From Kibdelosporangium banguiense (GTDB lineage Bacteria; Actinomycetota; Actinomycetes; Mycobacteriales; Pseudonocardiaceae), in the NCBI RefSeq assembly GCF_017876405.1, contig NZ_JAGINW010000001.1, forward strand, positions 2,741,203 to 2,805,202: DNA of 64,000 bases, read 5' to 3'. Numbering within the stretch: position 1 is the stretch's first letter; the number at the start of each line of letters is the position of its first letter. This document shows positions 9,484-16,781 of the stretch, piece after piece. The translations under genes and the position numbers were made by a program. Below the pieces are notes generated by a model. The model did no database searches. It was not told the DNA's origin and saw nothing but the letters and a program-made list of their open reading frames with translations.

Positions 9484-10797
9484 ATGTTCGCCAGACGGAT
9501 CGCGGTGATCGGGACCGGGTATGTGGGCCTGACCACCGGTGCCTGTCTTGCTTCGCTCGGGCACCGGGTGGTGTGCGGCGATGTCGATCCGGCCAAGATC
9601 GACCGGCTGCGCCGGGCCGAGGTCGACATCCTCGAACCGGGCCTGGCCGAGTTGGTGGCCGAAGGTCTCGCCGCCGGCCGCTTGTCCTTTGTGGTCGGCG
9701 CCAAGGAGGCGCTGGCCGCGCACGAGGACGGTGCGGAGATCGTGTACCTGTGCGTGCCGACGCCGATGGGCGTGGGTGGCGTGGCCGATCTGAGCACGGT
9801 CGAGTCGGTCATCGACGACGTCCGCGACCTGCTGCCCTCCGGCACGGTCGTGGTCAACAAGTCCACTGTGCCCGTCGGGACCGCGGAGCGCACGAAAGAG
9901 CTGCTCAAGCGTGCGGACGTCTCGGTGGTCAGCAACCCCGAGTTCCTGCGTGAAGGGTCGGCTGTCGAGGACTTCCTCAACCCAGACCGGATTGTCGTCG
10001 GCTGCGACCAACAAGACGCGGCCGAACGCGTGTCGGCGTTGTACGCGCGGCTTGGTGCGCCGACAGTGCTGACCGACGCGGCCAGCGCCGAGCTGGTGAA
10101 ATACGCGGCCAACTGCTTCCTGGCGATGAAACTGTCCTATGTGAACGCGATGGCCGAGCTGTGTGAACGCCTCGGTGCGAACATCGCGGACGTCACCGAG
10201 GGTATGGGCTACGACCGCCGGATCGGCCAGGCGTTCCTGTCGCCCGGCCCTGGCTGGGGCGGTTCGTGCCTGCCGAAGGACACCTCGGCCATGTTGCAGG
10301 TCGCCGACTCGGCCGACTTCGAGTTCCGGCTGCTGCGCGCCACGATCGACACGAACGAACGCCAGCGCCAGCGCATCGTCGACAAGATCCGGCTCGCAGT
10401 GACCGGCAAGCGTAACGGCTCGCTGTCGCACACGCGCCTCGGCCTGTTCGGCCTGACCTTCAAGGCCAACACCGACGACCTGCGTGACTCACCCGCATTG
10501 GCAGTGGCGGCCATGCTTCGCCAGGCCGGTGCCGAGTTGGTGGCTTACGATCCGGCGGTCCGGTCGGACACCCTCCGCCCGGAGATCGGCTCGGTGACTG
10601 TAGTCGATGATCCTTACCTGGTCGGCAAAGAGGCCGACGGTCTGGTGATCCTGACCGAGTGGCCCGAGTTCCGGACCCTCGACTGGCCGAAACTGGCCGA
10701 CGTGGTTGGCAACCAGGTCGTGGTGGACACCCGCAACCTGCTGGACAAGGACGTGTTGCGGCGCGCCGGTTTCACCTGGACCGGCCTGGGCCGCTAG
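9484..10797 (+). CDS. ugd: UDP-glucose 6-dehydrogenase family protein
   Basis: 437-aa NAD-dependent nucleotide-sugar dehydrogenase. The N-terminal Rossmann motif is IAVIGTGYVGLTTGACLA. Central catalytic elements are STVPVGT, NPEFLREGSAVEDF and the cysteine motif GPGWGGSCLPKD with Cys262, which forms the thioester intermediate. Length and motif order match UDP-glucose 6-dehydrogenase, which makes UDP-glucuronate; UDP-ManNAc or GDP-mannose dehydrogenases share the fold, so the substrate is not fully certain. It follows the GT4 gene closely and would supply acidic sugar for the surface polysaccharide. Its TAG stop lies in a CTAG shared with the stop of the convergent minus-strand gene. Confidence 0.88.
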   Translation: MFARRIAVIGTGYVGLTTGACLASLGHRVVCGDVDPAKIDRLRRAEVDILEPGLAELVAEGLAAGRLSFVVGAKEALAAHEDGAEIVYLCVPTPMGVGGVADLSTVESVIDDVRDLLPSGTVVVNKSTVPVGTAERTKELLKRADVSVVSNPEFLREGSAVEDFLNPDRIVVGCDQQDAAERVSALYARLGAPTVLTDAASAELVKYAANCFLAMKLSYVNAMAELCERLGANIADVTEGMGYDRRIGQAFLSPGPGWGGSCLPKDTSAMLQVADSADFEFRLLRATIDTNERQRQRIVDKIRLAVTGKRNGSLSHTRLGLFGLTFKANTDDLRDSPALAVAAMLRQAGAELVAYDPAVRSDTLRPEIGSVTVVDDPYLVGKEADGLVILTEWPEFRTLDWPKLADVVGNQVVVDTRNLLDKDVLRRAGFTWTGLGR

Positions 10798-11801
10798 CGG
10801 AATTTCCGGACTATCGCCTTGAGCTGAGGGGCGATCGGTGAGGCTTTGGCCGCGCTGATCGCCTTTCGGCTTACCCGGCGCAATGTGGTCCGCGCACCGG
10901 AGGTGATCGCGCCAATGCACACAGTGGACGATCCCGTCATCGCGCGCCGCTTGTAGTCGTCCTCGCCACGGCCGAGGTCGATCCTCGTGATCCCCAGTTC
11001 GGGGGCGGCCATCACGACCTCACGCAGCAGGATCCAGCCCGGCGACAGTGGCCCGAACTTCCGGTCGAACGCCGGGAACCACCAGTGCAGTACGTCGCCC
11101 GAGCGAATCCCGAAATGCGCGGCGAGCAGATGCGGCCCGGCGTGCACGGTCGACAGCAGGCCTAGCCCGGAGTCCAGCAGGCGGTGCAGCAGCTCCCGTT
11201 GCACCGGGTCGGCGAAATGGTCCCGGGCACCTGTCGAGGCGTACTGCTCGCGTTTCAGGGCAATGACCTGATCCAGATGTTCCGTTGACGCGGCGACGAA
11301 TTCGACGGTGCCCAAATCGCGGCCGGCCTTGTTGGTCAGCCGACGGGCCTCGCTCATCTTGTCCCGGCCACTCTTCGCGGCCCGCCCGAGATAACCCTCC
11401 AGGCCGTCGGTGACGTCCATGAAAGGAGACGGCCTGCGTTCCTCGATCCAGGGCTCGAGATCGACGTACTCGTCCACCAAGTGGTCGAATGTCAACGACT
11501 TGACCCCGGCCGCCCTGAGCAAAGCCCTGGGGGAGAACCGGACGCCAGGTGCCAGCACTGGTCCCTGGAAGTCCGCGCCCGGCGAACCAGCCGGTCGCGC
11601 ACTCGATCCGCTTATGTGCAAGGGCCAGACGAAACCGTCGCCCAGCAGAACCGAAACCGGCCGCCCGGCATGCACAGCGGCAACATAGGAAGCCGAGAAA
11701 TACGGACTGTCCCATCTGGATTCACCGGTCCGGATCTCTTGCCAGTGCGCCAGGTCCGCCTCAGTCAGCGAATCGAAGGAAACCAGCCGGAAACCACTCA
11801 T
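10794..11801 (-). CDS. FemAB-like GNAT N-acyltransferase
   Basis: 335-aa protein of the BioF2-like/FemAB-type acetyltransferase group (Acetyltransf_6). The N-terminal half is divergent; the second half has the GNAT core, with HLLAAHFGIRSGDVLHWWFPAF, then PGWILLREVV and the family-typical RIDLGRGEDDYKR. Members acylate amino sugars or peptides in exopolysaccharide clusters, or add amino acids to cell-wall precursors. I chose ATG 11801 because it overlaps the stop of the upstream glycosyltransferase (ATGA, 11798-11801); the open frame runs further upstream but only antisense-like sequence is there. Third gene of the deacetylase-GT2-acyltransferase operon. The acyl donor and acceptor are unknown. 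Confidence 0.75.
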   Translation of the reverse strand: MSGFRLVSFDSLTEADLAHWQEIRTGESRWDSPYFSASYVAAVHAGRPVSVLLGDGFVWPLHISGSSARPAGSPGADFQGPVLAPGVRFSPRALLRAAGVKSLTFDHLVDEYVDLEPWIEERRPSPFMDVTDGLEGYLGRAAKSGRDKMSEARRLTNKAGRDLGTVEFVAASTEHLDQVIALKREQYASTGARDHFADPVQRELLHRLLDSGLGLLSTVHAGPHLLAAHFGIRSGDVLHWWFPAFDRKFGPLSPGWILLREVVMAAPELGITRIDLGRGEDDYKRRAMTGSSTVCIGAITSGARTTLRRVSRKAISAAKASPIAPQLKAIVRKFR

Positions 11802-12715
11802 TGGGGCAGCACCCGCAATCGCTTCGAAGGCCGCAACAAAGCCGTCAGGGCCGCCTTCGCGGTCGGCCGGCCCGCAGCCGCCCGGATCGCCTCGCCCAGG
11901 ACAACCGCGGCGGAATAGCCCAGCCAGGCGAGAAAACCGTAATGCCTGCGGACAATCCGCACCCGGTTCACGGTCAGCAGAGCCCACAGCATCGGGTTGG
12001 TTCCCGACTCACCGCCGTCGTGCTCGAATACCGACTCCGGTGAGTACCAGGTCAGATACCCCAGCCGACCGGCCCGCAATGCGAAGTCGGTTTCCTCGCC
12101 GTACAGCAGGAACGTCTCGTCCCACGGGCCGGTTGCCCGGAATGCCTCGGCGGAGATGAGCTGAATCCCGCCGGTCGCCCAGGTCGCCGGTCCGGGAACC
12201 GAATACCGCGCCGGATCCGTGATGAGCTCGCCCAGCGTGCCCCAACGCCCCGCCCGGTTGCCGCCGATGACTGCCTCCGCCCAGGCCCGTAGCACGGTCG
12301 GTGGGCGCCGCAAAGACGGCTGAAGGCTTCCGTCCGGATTTTCCAGTCTTGGGGCGGCTATGCCCACTCTGGGCCGGTCAAATGCCTTGGCCAGCAAGGC
12401 GACCGCACCTGGCCGGACCCGGACATCGGGGTTGATCACCAAAACGGCGTCGTGCGGGCCCAGCGAGGCCACACCGGCGTTGATCCCGGCGGCATATCCC
12501 GCATTACGGCCGATTTCCACCACCCGCACCGGGAGATCGCCCGAGTTCTTGGCGATATCACACGTGTCGTCTTTCGAAGCGTTGTCCGCCACCACGATCT
12601 CGGTGACGTGCACGCCTTCAAGGCCATCGGGCAGGGAAGCGAGGCACGAGCCGAGAGTGTCCGCACTGTTGTACGTCACGATCACGACGGCGACTCGGAG
12701 CGGATCGCTTGTCAC
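11798..12715 (-). CDS. GT2-family glycosyltransferase (rhamnosyltransferase-like)
   Basis: 305-aa GT-A enzyme resembling WbbL-type rhamnosyltransferases. It shows VAVVIVTYNSADTLGSCLAS at the nucleotide-binding start, IVVADNASKDDT, GRNAGYAAGINAG, and NPDVRV as the DxD-type motif. WDETFLLYGEETDFALR supplies the conserved acceptor-side acidic residues. I prefer GTG 12715 (VTSDPLRV), which has a GAGGG four bases upstream; GTG 12739 is possible but lacks a ribosome site and would overlap the deacetylase stop. It lies between the NodB-type deacetylase and the acyltransferase and is translationally coupled to the latter. It probably acts on a cell-surface glycan intermediate. Confidence 0.83.
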   Translation of the reverse strand: MTSDPLRVAVVIVTYNSADTLGSCLASLPDGLEGVHVTEIVVADNASKDDTCDIAKNSGDLPVRVVEIGRNAGYAAGINAGVASLGPHDAVLVINPDVRVRPGAVALLAKAFDRPRVGIAAPRLENPDGSLQPSLRRPPTVLRAWAEAVIGGNRAGRWGTLGELITDPARYSVPGPATWATGGIQLISAEAFRATGPWDETFLLYGEETDFALRAGRLGYLTWYSPESVFEHDGGESGTNPMLWALLTVNRVRIVRRHYGFLAWLGYSAAVVLGEAIRAAAGRPTAKAALTALLRPSKRLRVLPQ

Positions 12716-12722
12716 GTCACCC

Positions 12723-13400
12723 TCATCGTGCCGCGCCACGACTGCGTTTCATCAGCCCGGCGGCCAGCCTGCGGGCCGCGCGGCGCATCCCGGGCTGTCC
12801 GGCCAGCACATCGGTTGTCCACGATGGATCGATGTCGTGCCGCAGGCTGGTTCTGGCCTGCAGCCAGGAATCCGGCGCGGCCGCACCGCCGTCACTCGTA
12901 TAGACCAAACCGGCGCCCGCGTGCCGAAGCCGGTTCAACACCACCCGATCGTACGAACCGAAGGGCACCGCGACCCGGGAGACGGGCTTACCGGTCACCT
13001 CCGCGAGCAGCCGGGGCGCGGTCACCATCTCCTCGACCGCCTCCTCGAAGCCGATTTTCCGCCAGTCGCGGTGTGACCAGCCATGCGATCCGATCCGCAT
13101 CCCGGCGTCCCGCAGCTCCAGCACGTCGGACTTGTCCAGCCTGCCCGGTTGGCCGAGCAGCCCGGCCAGGACGAAGAACTCGGCGGTGAGACCGCGTTCC
13201 AGCAAGCGGGGCAAGGCGATCTCGACGTCCGAGGAGTTGCCGTCGTCGAACGTGATCCGGACGTCCTCGCGGCCCATCGCGGCGTCCAGCACCTGTTCGA
13301 ACTGCTCGGTGGTCACCCACGTGCCGTCCTCACCGGGATCCAGTTCACGCGGCGGCTTGCCGATGCCGTGCACGGTGAGGTTGATGACCTTGGCTGGCAT
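12723..13400 (-). CDS. NodB-type polysaccharide deacetylase
   Basis: 225-aa carbohydrate esterase 4 domain. The metal-binding triad is visible: TFDDG (Asp52, Asp53) and SHGWSH (His106, His110). A later VAVPFGSYD corresponds to motif 3 (RxPY/G-x-YD type). There is no signal peptide or obvious membrane helix, so it probably works on a lipid-linked or nucleotide-linked N-acetyl sugar inside the cell. First gene of the minus operon with GT2 and FemAB-like acyltransferase. Deacetylation followed by re-acylation of an amino sugar is a plausible joint function. An AGAAGGG lies upstream of ATG 13400. Confidence 0.85.
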   Translation of the reverse strand: MPAKVINLTVHGIGKPPRELDPGEDGTWVTTEQFEQVLDAAMGREDVRITFDDGNSSDVEIALPRLLERGLTAEFFVLAGLLGQPGRLDKSDVLELRDAGMRIGSHGWSHRDWRKIGFEEAVEEMVTAPRLLAEVTGKPVSRVAVPFGSYDRVVLNRLRHAGAGLVYTSDGGAAAPDSWLQARTSLRHDIDPSWTTDVLAGQPGMRRAARRLAAGLMKRSRGAAR

Positions 13401-13465
13401 CCGGCGGCCCTTCTCGCGGCGGGGTGTCCACTCGGGTATCGGCGCCGGGGGCCGGGTATTACCTC

Positions 13466-13495
13466 TTGACAGTGTCTATTGGTCTAGTCCACATT
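13466..13495 (+). promoter_or_regulatory. Promoter with DasR-like operator ahead of the GH18 gene
   Basis: TTGACA at 13466-13471 is a consensus -35. Eighteen bases on, CACATT (13490-13495) is a weak -10. Between them TGGTCTAGTCCA (13480-13491) matches the DasR/dre core TGGTCTAGACCA at 11 of 12 positions. In streptomycetes such sites control chitin and N-acetylglucosamine genes. A bound GntR-family repressor would block the promoter. The assignment is by pattern match only. Confidence 0.6.
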
Positions 13496-13589
13496 CAGAC
13501 GTGCTGACGGTAGTCAGCCGCCTCCGGTCCGACACCGCCGCCTGCGAGTCGGAGGTGGGCTTCCGCACCCCCTGCTTGCTGGAGGACCC

Positions 13590-14528
13590 ATGAAGATCAT
13601 GCGGCGGATTCTCCCCGCGGCCATTACAGCCGCGATGGCGATCGGCCTGGCGCCGGTGGCCCATGCCGCGGTGAATCCGATTCTCGCTGCGCCCTACCTC
13701 TACCAGTGGAGCAGCCCGCCCAACCCGACGTCCGTGATGTCGTCGACCGGCATCAAGTCGTTCACCCTCGCCTTCATCCTGTCCAACGGGACCTGCAACC
13801 CGGCGTGGGACGGCGACCGGTCGCTCACCGGCGCCGACATCACCCGCGTGAACCAGATCCGGTCGGCCGGCGGCGACGCGATCCCGTCCATCGGCGGCTG
13901 GTCGGGCAACAAGCTCGGCAAGACCTGCTCCAACGCCACGAACCTCGCCAACGCGTACGTCAAGGTGATCGACGCGGGCAAGTTCACCGCGATCGACCTG
14001 GACATCGAGAACACCGACGAGTTCCAGAACGCCGGCGTGCAGGACAAGATCCTGGGTGCCTTGAAGATCGTGCGGCAGCAGCGGCCGTCGGTGAAGATCG
14101 TGATCACCATCCCGACCGAGGTGAGTGGCCCGGAGACCTGGGGCAACCGGCTGATTCAGCGCTCGAAGGACCTCGGCGTGGCGGTCGACGTGTGGACTGT
14201 GATGCCGTTCGACTTCAGCTCCGGCGGCGACATGGTCGGCAAGACCAAGAGCGCGGTCACCGGCCTGAAGAACCGGCTCAAGTCGGTCTTCGGCCTGTCG
14301 GACGACGCGGCGTTCCGCAAGTCCGGCCTGTCGTCGATGAACGGCAAGACCGACAACGCCGGTGAAGTCGTCTCTCCGGCGAACTTCCGCTCCATCGTCA
14401 GCTGGGCGAACTCCGTGCACCTGGCCCGGGTGTCCTTCTGGGCACTCAACCGCGACTGCAACAACTGTGCGGGCATCAGCCAGGGTCAGTGGGAGTTCAC
14501 CCGCGCCAACGCTGCCTTCACCGGTTGA
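13590..14528 (+). CDS. Secreted GH18 chitinase-like protein
   Basis: 312-aa glycoside hydrolase family 18 protein with a Sec signal peptide (MKIMRRILPA..., cleavage probably after VAHA, about residue 26). The catalytic DxDxE is IDLDIE, with Glu140 as the acid/base; the usual first Asp of DxxDxDxE is replaced by Thr/Ala. SIGGWSG at 100-106 is the conserved beta-3 motif, and MPFDF and SFWALNRDC fit the later barrel strands. No chitin-binding domain is present, so this is a bare catalytic barrel. ATG 13590 has GGAGG seven bases upstream. It has its own promoter/operator and a strong terminator, so it is monocistronic. Likely degrades chitin or related GlcNAc polymers. Confidence 0.85.
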   Translation: MKIMRRILPAAITAAMAIGLAPVAHAAVNPILAAPYLYQWSSPPNPTSVMSSTGIKSFTLAFILSNGTCNPAWDGDRSLTGADITRVNQIRSAGGDAIPSIGGWSGNKLGKTCSNATNLANAYVKVIDAGKFTAIDLDIENTDEFQNAGVQDKILGALKIVRQQRPSVKIVITIPTEVSGPETWGNRLIQRSKDLGVAVDVWTVMPFDFSSGGDMVGKTKSAVTGLKNRLKSVFGLSDDAAFRKSGLSSMNGKTDNAGEVVSPANFRSIVSWANSVHLARVSFWALNRDCNNCAGISQGQWEFTRANAAFTG

Positions 14529-15447
14529 ACTTTGCCCCCAATGTGGCGTTGGTAGCGTCAGATGCCCCCAATGTGGCATTGGGGGCATCTTTTTTGCTCT
14601 TGGCGCGGGTCCTGGGCAACAGCACGATGCCCACCGCAGCCAGCAGGAAGCACACGACTTCGCCCAGCGTCGCCACCGTGGACGTCTTCGCGCCCTCGCC
14701 GAGCGCCACGTAGCCGATACCGATCGCGACCAGCGGGTCGGACAGGGTCAGCGCGGCCACGACCAGGTCCGGCGGCCCGCTGGCGTGCGCCTGCTGGATG
14801 AACCAGACCGCGACCGGGATCGAGAGGATCGCGCCGATCAGCGACCCGGTCGGGAAGTCCGCCCGGTTGCCGTGCTCGACGCTCAGTGCGGCCAGCCGGA
14901 CGACCACCGACGAGAACCCGAACACGACCCCGCCGCCGGCGGCGAAGGCCAGGCAGCGAACGAGTCCGTGCCCGATGCTGCCGATCAGGCCGAGCACCAT
15001 CAGCAACAGCCCGACGATCAACGCGATCAGTACCGCGGTCTCGTCGGACACGCTCGTGACCTGGGCGTTGGACGCGGCCAGGGATGTGAAGCCGCCGACG
15101 CCCAGCACGATGGCCGCCAGCGCAAACCAGGTGCCGAGCGACAGCCCGGTCCGGTCGTACCGGGCGGACGCGACCGCGGTGACCGCGATGCCGAGCACGC
15201 CGATCGGCTGGATGACCGTGACCGGCGCGAACGCGAGCGCGCCGAAGTGCAGTGCGCTGCCGATGACGACTGCCAGCTGGCCCATCAGCCATTTGCGGTT
15301 GCTCAGCAGTTCCAGTAACGCGCCGATCGCGACCAGCTTGCCGTTCTGCTTGTCACGGACCGCGGTGTTCTGCCACAACGCCCCCAGGCCGTTCAGCAAC
15401 GCCCCGGCGAGAGCCAGGGTGAACGCTAGCCATAGCAGAGATCCCAC
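14518..15447 (-). CDS. DMT-family membrane transporter
   Basis: 309-aa membrane protein with about nine to ten helices and internal EamA-like repeats (for example FAPVTVIQPIGVLGIAVTAV and LSDPLVAIGIGYVALGEG), so it belongs to the drug/metabolite transporter superfamily (magnesium transporter NIPA-like / DMT type). The C-terminal tail is odd: it contains two NATLGA repeats that are the antisense translation of a palindromic terminator element serving the convergent GH18 gene. The last 11 bases overlap that gene. The GTG start at 15447 lies six bases after TAGGCT (15459-15454), so the mRNA is probably leaderless. Substrate unknown. Confidence 0.75.
   Translation of the reverse strand: MGSLLWLAFTLALAGALLNGLGALWQNTAVRDKQNGKLVAIGALLELLSNRKWLMGQLAVVIGSALHFGALAFAPVTVIQPIGVLGIAVTAVASARYDRTGLSLGTWFALAAIVLGVGGFTSLAASNAQVTSVSDETAVLIALIVGLLLMVLGLIGSIGHGLVRCLAFAAGGGVVFGFSSVVVRLAALSVEHGNRADFPTGSLIGAILSIPVAVWFIQQAHASGPPDLVVAALTLSDPLVAIGIGYVALGEGAKTSTVATLGEVVCFLLAAVGIVLLPRTRAKSKKDAPNATLGASDATNATLGAKFNR
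14531..14589. repeat. Tandem palindromic CCCCCAATGTGGC element
   Basis: Two copies of a roughly 25-base element built on CCCCCAATGTGGC lie back to back. The first (about 14534-14553) has a degenerate right arm; the second (14561-14589) is a perfect palindrome. Together they encode, on the minus strand, the repeated NATLGA tail of the transporter. A small mobile or dispersed palindrome is likely. Confidence 0.6.
14561..14595 (+). terminator. Intrinsic terminator of the GH18 gene
   Basis: A perfect 13-base stem (GATGCCCCCAATG at 14561-14573 with CATTGGGGGCATC at 14577-14589) with a TGG loop, followed by six T (14590-14595). It is 33 bases after the GH18 stop and sits inside the 3' coding end of the convergent transporter gene. 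Confidence 0.9.
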
Positions 15448-15453
15448 AAAGCC

Positions 15454-15459
15454 AGCCTA
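15454..15459 (-). promoter_or_regulatory. -10 element, leaderless transporter mRNA
   Basis: TAGGCT read on the minus strand, with six bases between it and the GTG start codon at 15447. This spacing puts the transcription start at or next to the start codon. There is no ribosome-binding sequence. Confidence 0.6.
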
Positions 15460-15541
15460 TTGAACTCACACCGATCACACTCGGCAATATCCGTGCTTGC
15501 TAGGTCACAAACAGAACTCGGAACCCGTTCTGACCTGCCCA

Positions 15542-15559
15542 TGTCAACCATGGTTGACA
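15542..15559. promoter_or_regulatory. Palindromic operator 1
   Basis: TGTCAACCATGGTTGACA is a perfect 18-base palindrome. Its right half contains the -35 hexamer TTGACA (15554-15559), so a bound protein would block RNA polymerase. The likely binder is the HTH protein encoded just downstream (autoregulation), which is inference. Confidence 0.75.
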
Positions 15560-15582
15560 GTCCGCCTGTGTCAACCTAGATT
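15554..15582 (+). promoter_or_regulatory. Near-consensus leaderless promoter of the HTH/Clp-N operon
   Basis: TTGACA (15554-15559), 17-base spacer, TAGATT (15577-15582), then six bases to ATG 15589. The fit to the housekeeping consensus is the best in the window, and the start codon lies where transcription should begin, so the mRNA is almost certainly leaderless. Confidence 0.85.
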
Positions 15583-15587
15583 GACAC
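15568..15587. promoter_or_regulatory. Palindromic operator 2
   Basis: GTGTCAA-CCTAGA-TTGACAC, an inverted repeat with the same architecture as operator 1, centred 27 bases (about 2.5 helical turns) downstream. It covers the -10 element and ends one base before the start codon. Confidence 0.72.
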
Positions 15588-15588
15588 C

Positions 15589-15798
15589 ATGAGCGAGGCG
15601 ACCAAGCTGGCATCCGCTGCCGGCGACAAAGACCCCAAGGTGGGGCTGCATGCGGTCGCGGCACTGCGCAAGCTGCTCGAGTGGCTCGAAGCGGTCCAAG
15701 TGCGCAACGCACGGGCCAACGGGTGGTCATGGCAGGACATCGCGACCGAACTCGGCGTGAGCAGACAGGCCGTGCACAAGAAGTACGGGAGGGGATGA
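15589..15798 (+). CDS. Small HTH DNA-binding protein
   Basis: 69-aa protein whose C-terminal half is a helix-turn-helix: NGWSWQDIATELGVSRQAVH followed by KKYGRG. The N-terminal half is a short amphipathic region (LHAVAALRKLLEWLEAVQVR) suited to dimerisation. The twin TGTCAA/TTGACA palindromes in its own promoter are obvious candidate operators, so autoregulation is likely. ATG 15589 is leaderless. The stop overlaps the next start (ATGA), coupling it to the Clp-N protein, a pairing that suggests it regulates protein-quality control. No metal- or ligand-binding motif is visible. Confidence 0.75.
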   Translation: MSEATKLASAAGDKDPKVGLHAVAALRKLLEWLEAVQVRNARANGWSWQDIATELGVSRQAVHKKYGRG

Positions 15799-16349
15799 TG
15801 TTCGAGCGATTCTCCGGCTCGGCCCGCCAGGTCATCGTGGCCGCGCAGCGGGCGGCGATCGACGCCGGTGCCAGTGAGATCGACAGTCCGGACCTGCTCG
15901 TCGCGCTGTTGACCGTCCAGGACGAGATGACAGACCGGCTGCTGGCCGGGCACGAGCTGACGGCCGGCGAACTGGCCGAGGAGTTCGGCCGCGCCCGGCG
16001 GCGGGGCGGACTCACCGACGAGGAAGCCGCGGCACTCAGCACGCTGGGCGTCGACGTCGACAGCATCATTCGCAACGTGGAGGAGTCACTCGGCGAGCAG
16101 GCGATGGTCATGCCTGGACGCCGTCGGCGCCTCGGCGGGCACATCCCGTTCACCGTGGACGCGCGAAAGACCCTGGAGCAGTGCCTGCGCGAGGCCATCC
16201 GGCGCAAGCACAAGCAGATCGGTGCCGAGCACCTGCTGCTCGCGCTGCTGGCCCGCAAGTCCATCGCGGCGGACGCGCTTGTCTCCCGCGGCATCACGTA
16301 TGACGGCGTGACCTCACTGATCGGGAGCAACCGTGACGTACGACGATGA
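15795..16349 (+). CDS. Stand-alone Clp N-terminal domain protein
   Basis: 184-aa protein made of two Clp repeat (Clp_N) units and nothing else. The first is FERFSGSARQVIVAAQRAAI with SPDLLVALL; the second is PFTVDARKTLEQCLREAIRR with IGAEHLLLALLA. In ClpC/ClpA this domain precedes the AAA+ rings and binds adaptors and substrates. Here the ATPase modules are absent, so the protein cannot unfold substrates itself and may act as a decoy, adaptor or anti-adaptor for ClpC. It starts at ATG 15795 (or the adjacent ATG 15798) after GGGAGGGG and overlaps the HTH stop. The DUF3703 gene begins inside its 3' end. Confidence 0.82.
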   Translation: MMFERFSGSARQVIVAAQRAAIDAGASEIDSPDLLVALLTVQDEMTDRLLAGHELTAGELAEEFGRARRRGGLTDEEAAALSTLGVDVDSIIRNVEESLGEQAMVMPGRRRRLGGHIPFTVDARKTLEQCLREAIRRKHKQIGAEHLLLALLARKSIAADALVSRGITYDGVTSLIGSNRDVRR

Positions 16350-16581
16350 GATGTCCCTAGGCCGCGACGCCCTGTTATGCGGCGAATGGTTGACGGCTTA
16401 CGCCCATTTCGGCAAGGCGCACGGCCTCGGTCACGACGTTCGGCGTCAGCACCTCGCCGCGCACCGAGCCTGCCTGCGGGCGGCCTGGGCGGGCCGTAGC
16501 CCCGGTCGGATCGGCACCCAGTTGTTCCTGCTGACCTGGGCATTCGTGCTCGAACGCGACCGTACGCCGGTCGGTGCGTGA
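16333..16581 (+). CDS. DUF3703-type small protein
   Basis: 82-aa protein resembling DUF3703: an alpha-helical, TPR-like segment (GEWLTAYAHFGKAHGLGHD) followed by a His/Arg-rich stretch (VRRQHLAAHRACLRAAW). The function is unknown. GTG 16333 overlaps the end of the Clp-N gene by 17 bases, and its TGA overlaps a possible 27-codon ORF (TGATG). Being in the same leaderless operon as an HTH protein and a Clp-N protein suggests a shared stress or proteostasis role, which is inference. Confidence 0.65.
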   Translation: MTYDDEMSLGRDALLCGEWLTAYAHFGKAHGLGHDVRRQHLAAHRACLRAAWAGRSPGRIGTQLFLLTWAFVLERDRTPVGA

Positions 16582-16664
16582 TGCCGGCGGAGCGACCGGC
16601 CCGCAAGCCGCGCAAGCAGCCGGAGATCATCCGGCTGCTACTGCTACGGCTGCTGCTGAGATAG
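16581..16664 (+). CDS. Possible 27-aa microprotein
   Basis: A 27-codon ORF begins with ATG inside the TGA of the DUF3703 gene (TGATG, 16579-16583) and ends at TAG 16664. The product has a basic, proline-rich start (MPAERPARKPRKQPE) and a hydrophobic leucine/arginine end (IIRLLLLRLLLR), a possible membrane-associated or signal-like helix. The coupling argues for translation. Against it, short GC-rich ORFs occur by chance. I do not recognise a family. Confidence 0.35.
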   Translation: MPAERPARKPRKQPEIIRLLLLRLLLR

Positions 16665-16711
16665 CGAAATCCGATCGGGGCTAGTCAACGCACCCCTGGA
16701 CGCTGTAAAAA

Positions 16712-16777
16712 CAGTGCGCCGGATGGCGTAACCGCTACGACCTAATGGTCGTTGCGTAAAGGCCATCCGGCGCACTG
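16712..16777 (-). terminator. Large hairpin with T-run on the minus strand
   Basis: A perfect 16-base inverted repeat (16712-16727 with 16762-16777, CAGTGCGCCGGATGGC type) encloses a 34-base loop that itself contains a small CGACC...GGTCG hairpin. On the minus strand the stem is followed by TTTTT (16711-16707 region), the form of an intrinsic terminator for leftward transcription from the 17-18 kb gene. It could also stop the rightward operon, though without a T-run. Confidence 0.6.
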
Positions 16778-16781
16778 CTTC

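Noticed and set aside
9346..10431. 361-codon minus-strand open frame
   Set aside because: Antisense of the UDP-sugar dehydrogenase, whose cofactor and cysteine motifs are unmistakable.
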